7,783 bases of DNA from Eubacteriaceae bacterium. Its GTDB lineage: Bacteria; Bacillota; Clostridia; Eubacteriales; Alkalibacteraceae. The translations under genes and the position numbers were made by a program. This document shows positions 1 to 6,332 of the stretch, piece by piece. The stretch is taken from NCBI GenBank assembly GCA_003446375.1, contig DMAW01000119.1:1-7783 (forward strand). The letters are read 5' to 3'. The number at the start of each line of letters is the position of its first letter. Within the stretch, counting starts at the first letter, position 1. The notes under the pieces were generated by a model. It did not search any database and was not told the origin of the DNA. It saw nothing but the letters and a program-made list of their open reading frames with translations.

Positions 1-132
1 TTGCTTGGCGCAGTTCTTCTTGAGATAGACAACAAGTGGGCTGGTGGAAGGAAGTACCTTGATATGGATGAGTACTATGAATATCTTTCACAACAGCAAT
101 CTAGATCAAGCCCTAAAATCTATTGCCTTTAA
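1..132 (+). CDS. IS256-family transposase, C-terminal fragment
   Basis: Frame 1 is open from the first base to a TAA at 130-132 and gives 43 residues, so only the end of the gene lies in the window. The peptide contains LEIDNKWAGGRKYLDMDEY, which resembles the conserved tail of IS256/Mutator-type transposases (a hydrophobic stretch, then E-x-x-x-x-W-x-x-x-R-K/R-Y-L/M). The catalytic DDE part would be upstream of the window, so it cannot be said whether the gene is intact. A probable element end follows about 50 bases downstream, as expected for this family. The assignment rests on a short but characteristic segment. Confidence 0.7.
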   Translation: MLGAVLLEIDNKWAGGRKYLDMDEYYEYLSQQQSRSSPKIYCL

Positions 133-180
133 CAAAAAATAAGAAAAATGCATAAGACCATTACCAGAGACCAAAACAAA

Positions 181-206
181 TTTACACAAAATATAGGACT
201 TGACCT
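181..206. repeat. Probable right terminal inverted repeat of the IS256-family element
   Basis: TTTACACAA followed by ATATAGGACTT lies about 50 nt after the transposase stop. From memory, IS256/Tn4001-type ends read inward as a GGACTT-like block, an AT-rich step and TTGTGTAAA; this site is the same pattern in reverse. The matching left end is outside the window, so pairing and any target duplication cannot be tested. The exact outer edge is uncertain by several bases. Confidence 0.5.
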
Positions 207-232
207 ACCATTTTTTGAAAATATAAAATGAG

Positions 233-261
233 TTGCCTTTTCCCACAGAGAAAGATAATAT
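233..261 (+). promoter_or_regulatory. Candidate sigma-A promoter for the two-component operon
   Basis: TTGCCT (233-238) and TAATAT (256-261) are separated by 17 nt and lie about 90 nt upstream of the kinase start. It is the best-spaced pair seen between the IS256 end and the gene. The rest of 207-351 is AT-rich, with no other clear structure. A TATAAT at 325-330 is closer to the gene but lacks a correctly placed -35 box. Confidence 0.3.
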
Positions 262-351
262 TATGTATATAACATCTTGTTACATAGTTCACAAAAAACA
301 TTCACAATTGACCAATGCTAGTCGTATAATCCGCAAGGAGGGGGTCTTGCC

Positions 352-1587
352 GTGAATGTCTGGGAGAATTTAAAACTGAAGGATATAGTGGATGTCAACA
401 CATTGATTGACATTCAGGATAAACTTGCAAAACTTGTGGGTGTCCCGACCATCACAGTGGATACGTATGGGGTTCCGGTCGGTAAGAGCAGCAATTTCAC
501 CCCTTTTTGCAAACTTATCCGTTCTTCGGAAAAGGGACGTCAGAAGTGCATATCATGTGATCGCCAGGCCGGGCTTTTGGCCATACAAGAAGGAAAGCCG
601 AGAATATATAATTGCCACACCGGACTTATCGATTGTGTCGCCCCCATCATCATCGATAACTATTTTTTAGGGTCAGTATTAGGTGGACAAGTCTTGCGCA
701 AAGGGCAAAAATCAAGAGATTCAATAGATATTGAAAGAATATCGAGGGACTTTGACATTCCTTTGTCCCAACTGAAAGAGGCTGTACAGTATATCCCGTT
801 AGTTTCACAAGAATACCTCCAGAATTCCGTTGATTTTTATGTCTTCCTGGCCAGTTATATCGCTCAATTGGGTATGAGTCGGCTAATCCAAGAGAGATTA
901 TTAAAACAAAGCAAAGAAAAATTCGAACTTGAACAAAAAGCTAAGAAAATGGAGCTCAAAACCATTCAGGCCCAAATAAACCCCCATTTTTTGTTTAACA
1001 CCTTGAACACGATTGCCAGGATGGCTTTGATGGAAAATGCTCCTCAAACCGAAGAATTGATTTATAAACTGTCAGACCTTTTAAGGTACAATCTTAAAAA
1101 CATCGAAGATTTCCCCAAAATCAAGGATGAAATTGAAAACGTCAAACGATATCTTTTTATTCAATCACTCAGGTACAGCGACCGAATCACCTACGAAATT
1201 GACATCAGCGAAGCAATCATGGATTATCGGATTCCGTCCATGATCCTTCAACCTTTGGTGGAAAATTGTATGGTGCATGGTCTCGAAACGAAAAAAGAGG
1301 GTGGTAAGATTAAGATTACAGGCAGCCTTGTTTCCGATAATGAGATCGTCATCAAAATCAGTGATAATGGCAAAGGGATAAAACCAGAGGTTCTCAACCT
1401 GCTGCAAAATATGAACGGAACATTAAACCAATATTTAGGCATTGGGCTCCAAAACACCCATGACCGAATCAAGCATTACTTTGGAGAACGATATGGACTA
1501 AAAATCGAAAGTATACCTGACATTGAGACCAATGTCTATATCCGTATTCCTTGTGTAAAAGAGTACTATTCCCATAAAGTCCTCTAA
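352..1587 (+). CDS. PocR-domain sensor histidine kinase (LytS/YesM type)
   Basis: This 411-residue protein is a cytoplasmic sensor kinase; no hydrophobic membrane-spanning stretch is visible. Residues about 10-175 form a PocR-type ligand-binding domain. It contains the family's cysteine pattern (C53, C66-x-x-C69, C88) and the YNCHTGLIDCVAPI segment. A charged, probably coiled-coil linker (about 178-205) leads to the LytS/YesM-type kinase core. There NPHFLFN carries the phospho-accepting H212, N305 lies in the N-box, DNGKGI (338-343) is the G1 box and GIGLQNTHDRI is the G2 box. The GTG start is supported by AAGGAGG at 335-341, 10 nt upstream. The response regulator follows after 16 nt. PocR of Salmonella responds to propanediol, so a diol or similar small molecule is the likely signal; this is inference from the family and the neighbouring dehydratase. 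C. butyricum is remembered to carry a comparable pair beside its glycerol dehydratase. Confidence 0.9.
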   Translation: MNVWENLKLKDIVDVNTLIDIQDKLAKLVGVPTITVDTYGVPVGKSSNFTPFCKLIRSSEKGRQKCISCDRQAGLLAIQEGKPRIYNCHTGLIDCVAPIIIDNYFLGSVLGGQVLRKGQKSRDSIDIERISRDFDIPLSQLKEAVQYIPLVSQEYLQNSVDFYVFLASYIAQLGMSRLIQERLLKQSKEKFELEQKAKKMELKTIQAQINPHFLFNTLNTIARMALMENAPQTEELIYKLSDLLRYNLKNIEDFPKIKDEIENVKRYLFIQSLRYSDRITYEIDISEAIMDYRIPSMILQPLVENCMVHGLETKKEGGKIKITGSLVSDNEIVIKISDNGKGIKPEVLNLLQNMNGTLNQYLGIGLQNTHDRIKHYFGERYGLKIESIPDIETNVYIRIPCVKEYYSHKVL

Positions 1588-1603
1588 AGAAAGGTGTTAT
1601 GCA

Positions 1604-2350
1604 ATGTATAAGCTGATGATTGTAGAAGATGAACCTCTCGAACGTTTAGCCTTGAGGAAAATCATTCAAAGAATGTATTTTAACATTGATATCCTACAGG
1701 ATGCCAAGAATGGAACTGAGGCTATAGAAATTGCCAAGCTTTATCAGCCTGACATCATATTGATGGACATAAGAATGCCGGAAACTACCGGACTGGAAGC
1801 ACAAAAACGCATTATTAAGTTTCTGTCCCATGTGAAAACAATAATCCTCACGGCTTACAGCGAATTTAGCTACGCCCAGGAAGCGATTCAACATGGTGTA
1901 ATAGATTATCTCTTAAAACCGGTAAAACCGGAAGACTTAAAAAAGTCCATCGATAAGGCCATTGAGAACTTAGAACGCATGCATGTCCCTGGCAGCCGAA
2001 ATTCTAAAGCTGAACTCGTCGGCGAAAACATCATCAAGAGTGCTTTAAATTATATTGAAAAAAACTTCGCTCAGAAATTGAAACTCAACACCGTCGCCGA
2101 ATTCGTCCATCTTAATCCCCAATACTTCAGCCGCTACTTCAAGAAGGAGGTCGGCCTTACGTTTACAGAATATGTTAATAAACTAAGAATAGAAAAAGCT
2201 AAAAAACTCCTTCTGGAAACTAATAAGCCAATCTACCGAATTGCAATGGAAGTCGGTTTTTCCGACCCGGCTTATTTTAATAAAGTCTTTTTAAAGATAG
2301 AAAAGCAGCCGCCCTATAAGTTTAAACAAAGCCATGCTTTAAACGATTAA
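1604..2350 (+). CDS. Response regulator, receiver plus AraC-type DNA-binding domain
   Basis: The 248-residue protein starts with a CheY-like receiver domain (about 1-120). It has the acidic pocket E8/D9, phospho-acceptor D55 in ILMDIRMP, T83 and K105 in LLKPVKPEDL. After a short linker, residues about 145-245 form an AraC/XylS double helix-turn-helix domain, recognisable from LNPQYFSRYFKKEVG and IAMEVGFSDPAYFNKVF. This is the YesN-type architecture that normally partners LytS/YesM kinases such as the one just upstream. ATG at 1604 has AAAGGTG at 1590-1596, spaced 7 nt, immediately after the kinase stop, so the two are co-transcribed and probably translationally coupled. The likely target is the convergent glycyl-radical operon, but no binding site is proven. 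A strong hairpin follows directly. Confidence 0.92.
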   Translation: MYKLMIVEDEPLERLALRKIIQRMYFNIDILQDAKNGTEAIEIAKLYQPDIILMDIRMPETTGLEAQKRIIKFLSHVKTIILTAYSEFSYAQEAIQHGVIDYLLKPVKPEDLKKSIDKAIENLERMHVPGSRNSKAELVGENIIKSALNYIEKNFAQKLKLNTVAEFVHLNPQYFSRYFKKEVGLTFTEYVNKLRIEKAKKLLLETNKPIYRIAMEVGFSDPAYFNKVFLKIEKQPPYKFKQSHALND

Positions 2351-2353
2351 AAG

Positions 2354-2385
2354 AGGTAAAGAAGGGGTTATCCCCTTCTTTACCT
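2354..2385. terminator. Bidirectional hairpin terminator between convergent operons
   Basis: Arms at 2354-2367 (AGGTAAAGAAGGGG) and 2372-2385 form a perfect 14-bp stem with the loop TTAT. It starts 4 nt after the regulator stop and ends 15 nt before the activase stop on the opposite strand. On the plus strand it is followed by TTCGTCTATTTGT; on the minus strand by CTTTTAATCGTTT. Both are moderately T-rich, which fits termination of both operons. Confidence 0.85.
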
Positions 2386-2400
2386 TTCGTCTATTTGTAC

Positions 2401-3318
2401 CTATCCACCTATCTTGCAGGCGAGGCCTTTTTCCATGACCGCCTTTTGCAGATTCCTAATCGACTCTTTATTATGGGGCTCAATGCCTTTTAACTTGTAA
2501 TTGTAGCCCAGGTATTGATATTTGTTCTCACCTAAACGGTGATACGGCAAAAGATGCAGTTCCTTTACCCCTTTAATACTCAGGGCAAATTCAGCAATAT
2601 CTTGAATTTCACGAATACTGTCGTTAACATTCGGGATGACAGGCACCCTGATAATGATGGGAGTGCCGTAAGACCCCATTATGCGGGCATTATTTAAAAT
2701 GACCTGATTGGGTTGACCCGTATAGTAGCGATGCTTTTCACCGTCCATATGCTTGATGTCCAGCAAAATAAGGTCCACCCAGGGCAGAATGCTTTCTAAA
2801 ACGCTTGCCGCGGCAAATCCAGTAGTTTCGATAGCCGTATGCCAACCTTTGGCTTTACACCCCTTGAGCAACTCCCTGGCAAAATTAGGCTGGAACAGGG
2901 GTTCCCCTCCCGAAAGGGTGATTCCTCCCCCAGAACGACGATAGTGGAGATTATCTTTTTTTAGCTCCTGCAAAACTTGTTCTACTGTCTGTATTTCTCC
3001 TGACATGTTTAATGCGTTGCTAAAGCAGACATCGACGCATCTGCCACACCTTTGGCATTTCTCATGATCCAAACTAAAGGAAGGGTTAAAGGTTAGAGCC
3101 CCTGTAGGACAGGCCCTTGTACAGCGGCCACAGCCAATACAGTTATGACTGATAAACATGATTTGCTTCTCAGGCCTTTGAGACTCCGGATTGCTGCACC
3201 AATGGCATGAGAGCGGACATCCCTTTAAAAAGACGATGCTTCGTATCCCAGGACCGTCATGGACGGAAAACCTCTGGATATCAAAGACCATTCCTTTAGC
3301 ATTCTTTTCGTATTCCAC
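2401..3318 (-). CDS. dhaB2: Glycyl radical enzyme activase, radical SAM (DhaB2-like)
   Basis: The 305-residue activating enzyme uses S-adenosylmethionine and a reduced [4Fe-4S] cluster to abstract a hydrogen from the conserved glycine of its partner, leaving a stable glycyl radical. The radical-SAM cluster motif is C34-x3-C38-x2-C41 in FLKGCPLSCHWCSNP, and GGEP (137-140) is a SAM-binding motif. Between them is a ferredoxin-like insert with two four-cysteine sets (C60/C63/C66/C70 and C88/C91/C94/C98). This insert is typical of activases of the diol dehydratase group and absent from short PFL activases. The length is about that remembered for DhaB2 of C. butyricum. A GTG start at 3318 is preferred because AGGAGG at 3333-3328 sits 9 nt upstream; the internal ATG at residue 10 has no comparable site. 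The gene is downstream of its substrate enzyme, behind an intercistronic hairpin. The symbol is by similarity. Confidence 0.92.
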   Translation of the reverse strand: MEYEKNAKGMVFDIQRFSVHDGPGIRSIVFLKGCPLSCHWCSNPESQRPEKQIMFISHNCIGCGRCTRACPTGALTFNPSFSLDHEKCQRCGRCVDVCFSNALNMSGEIQTVEQVLQELKKDNLHYRRSGGGITLSGGEPLFQPNFARELLKGCKAKGWHTAIETTGFAAASVLESILPWVDLILLDIKHMDGEKHRYYTGQPNQVILNNARIMGSYGTPIIIRVPVIPNVNDSIREIQDIAEFALSIKGVKELHLLPYHRLGENKYQYLGYNYKLKGIEPHNKESIRNLQKAVMEKGLACKIGG

Positions 3319-3327
3319 CGTATTAGA

Positions 3328-3333
3328 CCTCCT
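3328..3333 (-). promoter_or_regulatory. Ribosome binding site fixing the GTG start of the activase
   Basis: The minus strand reads AGGAGG, 9 nt before GTG at 3318-3316. This favours GTG over the ATG at codon 10. The upstream hairpin's 3' arm (CTCCTCCT on the minus strand) is complementary to this site and could pair with it when the hairpin is open. Confidence 0.7.
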
Positions 3334-3343
3334 AGTAGAAGAA

Positions 3344-3370
3344 AGGAGGAGTTTGTTCCAAACCCCTCCT
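3344..3370 (-). terminator. Intercistronic hairpin between dehydratase and activase (partial terminator or processing site)
   Basis: On the minus strand AGGAGGGGTTTG and CAAACTCCTCCT form a 12-bp stem, with one G-U pair in RNA and a GAA loop, followed by TTTCTTCT. It lies 10 nt after the dehydratase stop and before the activase ribosome binding site. It has the form of a weak intrinsic terminator, or of an RNA stabiliser for the upstream message. Either would give less activase than enzyme, which suits an activase that works catalytically. Confidence 0.65.
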
Positions 3371-3380
3371 CTTTTGTTTA

Positions 3381-5936
3381 TTACAGGGAGTGTTCAGTTC
3401 TCTTTATAATGTCGTCCTGAATTGATTTATCCAGTGAAGTGAAGTGTGCACTATATCCGGCTACACGAACCACCAGATTCTTATACTTATCCGGGTTTTT
3501 CTGGGCATCAATTAAGGTTTCCCGGCTGACGACGTTAAATTGCACATGCATACCTTTTTGATCAAAGTAACCGCGCACTAATGCAGAGAGATTTTCTAAC
3601 CCCGTTTGCCCTGCGAGAGCGGATGGATGGAACTTTTGGTTAAAGAGCGTTCCGTTAGAGGCAATGTGATGATCTATTTTAGCCACGGAGTTGACAGCAG
3701 CAGTGGGTCCCTTCTTATCTCTCCCTGAAACAGGGGATACACCATCAGCCAGGGGTTCTCCGGCTTTTCTGCCATCCGGTGTAGCCCCTGTTACCGCTCC
3801 CATGGGAACATTGGCCGATACAGGATAGAGGCCAGGTTGGAAACGGCCACCGCGGGGGTTAGTGTATTTTTCTACTTCACGACAGTAGATTAAGGCAACT
3901 TCGCGGGCTAATTCATCAACTTCATCAATGTCGTTTCCGAATTTGGGTGCGCGGTTTTCCAACATTTGACGCAAGTATTCCTTATCCCCGTTGGACCCTA
4001 AATCAACTTTAATGTTTGCGGACTTTTGCAAGTCCTCCAAGGAAGCTTTGTTAGCCTCAAGAACAAGTTTCGTGATGGCTTCCACAAGAGCTTCCTGAGT
4101 CAAGTTGTTGAGGTTTAAATTCACTTTCGCGCCGGATTTTGGTGCCTCACAAGAACCAAAGTTCGTGTCGAGCGCCTCTTTCAGTTCTGCAAGGGTCACT
4201 TTCTTTTCTTCAAAGACCAATTTCTTAATAGCCATGAGGGAGTCAGCCACGTTGGCAATCCCTACCCCTTGCGGCCCTGTAAAGTTATAATGGGCGCCCC
4301 CCTCCTGGAGAGATTTTCCTTTAGCAATACAATCATCAACCATGGATGATAAGAAAGGCAGGGGAGCCCTTTCACCATGCGCAATATCAACACAGTTATC
4401 AGCATTGACTAAGAGGCTGACAAAATATTTCATTTGCTCTCTGTAAGCATCCATGAATTGTTCAAACGAGGTAAAGGAAGTAAATTCGCCCGTTTTAGGA
4501 CCTAGTTGTTTGCCATTAGCCATACCATTATTAATGGTAATTTCCAGTACCTTTGCAGTATTAAAGAACGCAGCATCATGCCAGCCTTCCGTTTTGCCGC
4601 CTTTTTGCGGCTCAACACACCCGATAATGCCGTAGTCCCTGGCATCGGCCAAGGAAAGCCCGCGATGGACCAGCGAAGGGATGATAACCTCATCATTGTA
4701 GTAAGCAGGCATCCCCAAGCCTAGTCTGGTGACTTCTGCAGCCTTCAACATTAGTTCATCGGGAGTCTTGTTCCAGACGCGTATGGAGATTGAAGGCTGT
4801 GGCAACTTGGTATGGGCAGTAGCTTCAAGGCACATGAATGAAAGTTCGTTCGTAGCGTCGACCCCGTCGACAGTCTGGCCGCCGACAATAAGATTTTGGA
4901 ACATCGGATAGCCGCCAAAGGCTTTTGTTGAAGCCTCATCGCGCACTTTATTCACGTCATTGAATTTAACCCACAGGCAATCGAGCAGCTCCTGCGCCTG
5001 TTCTTGCGTAATACGGCCTTCGGATATATCTTTTTTATAGTATGGATACATGTATTGGTCAAAGCGCATCGGGGAAATGGAGTGTCCATTCGATTCGATT
5101 TGAATTATGGCCTGTACGAACCAGAACGACTGCAAGGCCTCATAAAAAGTCCTGGCCGGATTTGCCGGTACCCACTCACAGTTTTGTGCAATTTGTAACA
5201 GTTCGGTTTGTCTTTGAGCGTCAGAGGTTTGAGCAGCCAGTTTCCGGGCAAGTTCAGCAAAGCGCTTGGCATACTTGATTGCCGCTTTTGCAGCAATAAT
5301 TACCGCTGTCAGGAATTGATGCTTTTTGATATAATCCGGCTCAGACTTGTCCGCCTTGGCAATTGCTTCCTCTGCTTCAGCGATTATCCCGTTAAACCCT
5401 TTAGCAAGCACCTTGGCATAATCGACAGAGATGTGGCCTACCCCATTAAAATAATAGTTGCCGACCGTAAATACTCCTGCTTCCATCGCTGCTTTTGTTT
5501 CCGGGAACATGAGCTCAGTTGCAAGTTCATTGGTCGTTTTTCCATCCCAATACTTGAAGACTTCCCTTAAGCTTTGCTTGGTATCTTCAGAAATTAAGAA
5601 GACATCGCCTGTCCTTTTTGCTAAAGTGTCAAATTCGTCAACGATCCACTTATTTGAAAACTCAGGGAAAATCTGGCTTGCCCTGGGTTTGGTCGTTAAA
5701 TTACCCACGATGAGCTCGTTATCACGGATCACTATCGTCATCTTGCTCAGAATATTATCTAATGCCATTGCCCTACGAATGATCGTCGGATAACTCTCCG
5801 TCTGTTTGTAGGATTCGGTGAGCAGGATCGCTCTCTCAGCTTCAATTTCAGGCGTCACTGAATAGAGGTCATCAATCAACTTTTGAATCCGTTGGGTTGG
5901 TAATGAGTTGCTAAGCTGGCTAAATTCAGCTGGCAT
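3381..5936 (-). CDS. dhaB1: B12-independent glycerol/diol dehydratase, glycyl radical enzyme (DhaB1-like) with an insertion
   Basis: This protein is predicted to dehydrate glycerol to 3-hydroxypropionaldehyde, or 1,2-propanediol to propionaldehyde, by glycyl-radical chemistry in the cytoplasm. Numbered from the most upstream ATG (5990, 869 residues), C458 and E460 lie in GIIGCVEPQ, followed by H471-D472. H186 lies in NGVGHIS, H303-S304 in NGHSIS and Y361 in GGYPMFQN. The radical glycine is G845 in RVAGYSA, with 24 residues after it. The spacings H186-H303-Y361 and C458-D472 equal those remembered for C. butyricum glycerol dehydratase (H164, H281, Y339; C433, D447). Choline lyase has Thr and Tyr at C+13 and C+17; here they are H and F, so CutC is unlikely. 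The start at 5936 (851 residues) is chosen because a purine-rich site precedes it and its N-terminus fits the homolog; 5990 has no such site. About 57 extra residues (613-669) are unusual. Glycerol versus propanediol cannot be decided from sequence alone. Confidence 0.9.
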   Translation of the reverse strand: MPAEFSQLSNSLPTQRIQKLIDDLYSVTPEIEAERAILLTESYKQTESYPTIIRRAMALDNILSKMTIVIRDNELIVGNLTTKPRASQIFPEFSNKWIVDEFDTLAKRTGDVFLISEDTKQSLREVFKYWDGKTTNELATELMFPETKAAMEAGVFTVGNYYFNGVGHISVDYAKVLAKGFNGIIAEAEEAIAKADKSEPDYIKKHQFLTAVIIAAKAAIKYAKRFAELARKLAAQTSDAQRQTELLQIAQNCEWVPANPARTFYEALQSFWFVQAIIQIESNGHSISPMRFDQYMYPYYKKDISEGRITQEQAQELLDCLWVKFNDVNKVRDEASTKAFGGYPMFQNLIVGGQTVDGVDATNELSFMCLEATAHTKLPQPSISIRVWNKTPDELMLKAAEVTRLGLGMPAYYNDEVIIPSLVHRGLSLADARDYGIIGCVEPQKGGKTEGWHDAAFFNTAKVLEITINNGMANGKQLGPKTGEFTSFTSFEQFMDAYREQMKYFVSLLVNADNCVDIAHGERAPLPFLSSMVDDCIAKGKSLQEGGAHYNFTGPQGVGIANVADSLMAIKKLVFEEKKVTLAELKEALDTNFGSCEAPKSGAKVNLNLNNLTQEALVEAITKLVLEANKASLEDLQKSANIKVDLGSNGDKEYLRQMLENRAPKFGNDIDEVDELAREVALIYCREVEKYTNPRGGRFQPGLYPVSANVPMGAVTGATPDGRKAGEPLADGVSPVSGRDKKGPTAAVNSVAKIDHHIASNGTLFNQKFHPSALAGQTGLENLSALVRGYFDQKGMHVQFNVVSRETLIDAQKNPDKYKNLVVRVAGYSAHFTSLDKSIQDDIIKRTEHSL
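3993..4232 (-). repeat. Diverged internal duplication within the dehydratase (protein level)
   Basis: In the 869-residue numbering, residues 587-613 (AIKKLVFEEKKVTLAELKEA, then DTNFGS) resemble residues 638-666 (AITKLVLEANKASLEDLQKS, then VDLGS). The shared positions are A, I, K, L, V, E, K, L, L and a closing GS. That is 9 identities in the first 21 ungapped positions plus conservative changes, with a period of 51-53 residues. The second copy lies inside the segment that the classical homolog lacks, before APKFGNDIDEVD. The nucleotide segments are 4152-4232 and 3993-4079; no obvious DNA-level identity remains, so the duplication would be old. Confidence 0.55.
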
Positions 5937-5947
5937 CTTGCAGTTGT

Positions 5948-5957
5948 CCCCTTTCTC
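5948..5957 (-). promoter_or_regulatory. Ribosome binding site supporting the 5936 start of the dehydratase
   Basis: The minus strand reads GAGAAAGGGG, 11 nt before the ATG at 5936-5934. The more upstream in-frame ATG at 5990 is preceded only by AT-rich sequence (TTTAATTACA) with no Shine-Dalgarno core. A start at 5936 also gives an N-terminus only four residues longer than the remembered DhaB1, against 22 for 5990. Confidence 0.55.
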
Positions 5958-6055
5958 TTCTGGTATTTTTAATAACTCTGTTAGGTTCATTGTAATTAAA
6001 TTATCATGTTCTTTTTTTTACTATTTCGACCAGAACTTGTACTCTGTAGATAGCC

Positions 6056-6076
6056 TTTGATTGTACTTTTTTGATT
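6056..6076. repeat. Short direct repeat upstream of the dehydratase, possible activator site
   Basis: TTTGATT occurs at 6056-6062 and 6070-6076, 14 nt apart, in contexts TTTGATTGTA and TTTGATTTGGTA. AraC-type regulators often bind paired direct repeats, and the neighbouring operon encodes one. The repeat is short, AT-rich and could be chance. It also lies downstream of the only -10-like box seen, which would not fit activation from that promoter. Confidence 0.2.
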
Positions 6077-6093
6077 TGGTAATAAAAATTTGC

Positions 6094-6120
6094 CTTATAT
6101 AGTCCTCTCTTAGTGCACAA
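6094..6120 (-). promoter_or_regulatory. Weak candidate promoter for the dehydratase operon
   Basis: On the minus strand TTGTGC (6120-6115) precedes TATATAAG (6101-6094). The -10-like box is good but spacing to the -35-like box is only 13-15 nt, so any activity would probably need an activator such as the linked AraC-type regulator. It lies between the IS3 end and the gene and would leave a leader of about 150 nt. Bases 5991-6132 otherwise show only AT-rich sequence. Confidence 0.22.
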
Positions 6121-6132
6121 AAAAAATGTATC

Positions 6133-6332
6133 CGGATTGACCCCCGAATTTTGGACAAAGTTTCTTAATTTCTCACGATTTCACACGATTGCATCTTTGT
6201 TTAACCTGTTGATTATTTTCTTATGGTTTAAGCGGATTGACCCCCGAATTATGGACGAAGTTTCTTAATTTCTCACGATTTCACACGATTGCATCTTTGT
6301 TTAACCTGTTGATTATTTTCTTATGGTTTAAG
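6133..6332. repeat. Tandem duplication of the IS3 right end, two 100-bp copies
   Basis: Copies at 6133-6232 and 6233-6332 start with CGGATTGACCCCCGAATT and end with TTATGGTTTAAG. Only two differences are seen: T6151/A6251 and A6157/G6257. Each copy holds the terminal inverted repeat and the left arm of the hairpin behind orfB. The outer copy matches the opposite IS end better (16 of 18 positions) than the inner copy (14 of 18), so the outer one is the likelier functional end. The unit includes CGGA outside the expected TGACCCCC tip, so flank may have been duplicated with it. Confidence 0.92.
6138..6168 (+). repeat. IS3 right terminal inverted repeat (outer copy)
   Basis: It starts TGACCCCCGAATT and continues TTGGACAAAGTTTCTTAA (6151-6168). 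The inner 18 nt match the reverse complement of 7684-7701 at 16 positions. A second, more diverged copy is at 6238-6268. Confidence 0.75.

Noticed and set aside
308..330. TTGACC and TATAAT just upstream of the kinase as a promoter
   Set aside because: Both boxes are good matches but are only 11 nt apart, far below the 16-18 nt needed; a start there would also leave almost no leader before the ribosome site.
4453..5793. Several open frames of 60-120 codons on the plus strand and in other frames across the dehydratase gene
   Set aside because: They are shadows of a long, highly conserved coding region; none has a convincing ribosome site or a recognisable protein motif.
3381..5936. Pyruvate formate-lyase or choline trimethylamine-lyase identity for the glycyl radical enzyme
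   Set aside because: PFL uses a Cys-Cys pair, while here the active site is GCVEP. CutC has Thr and Tyr at 13 and 17 residues after the cysteine, while here they are His and Phe, with the Asp at +14 typical of diol dehydratases.
5991..6132. A B12 riboswitch or other structured leader upstream of the dehydratase
   Set aside because: The 142 nt are AT-rich, with no B12-box-like element or long stem; the enzyme is of the B12-independent type.
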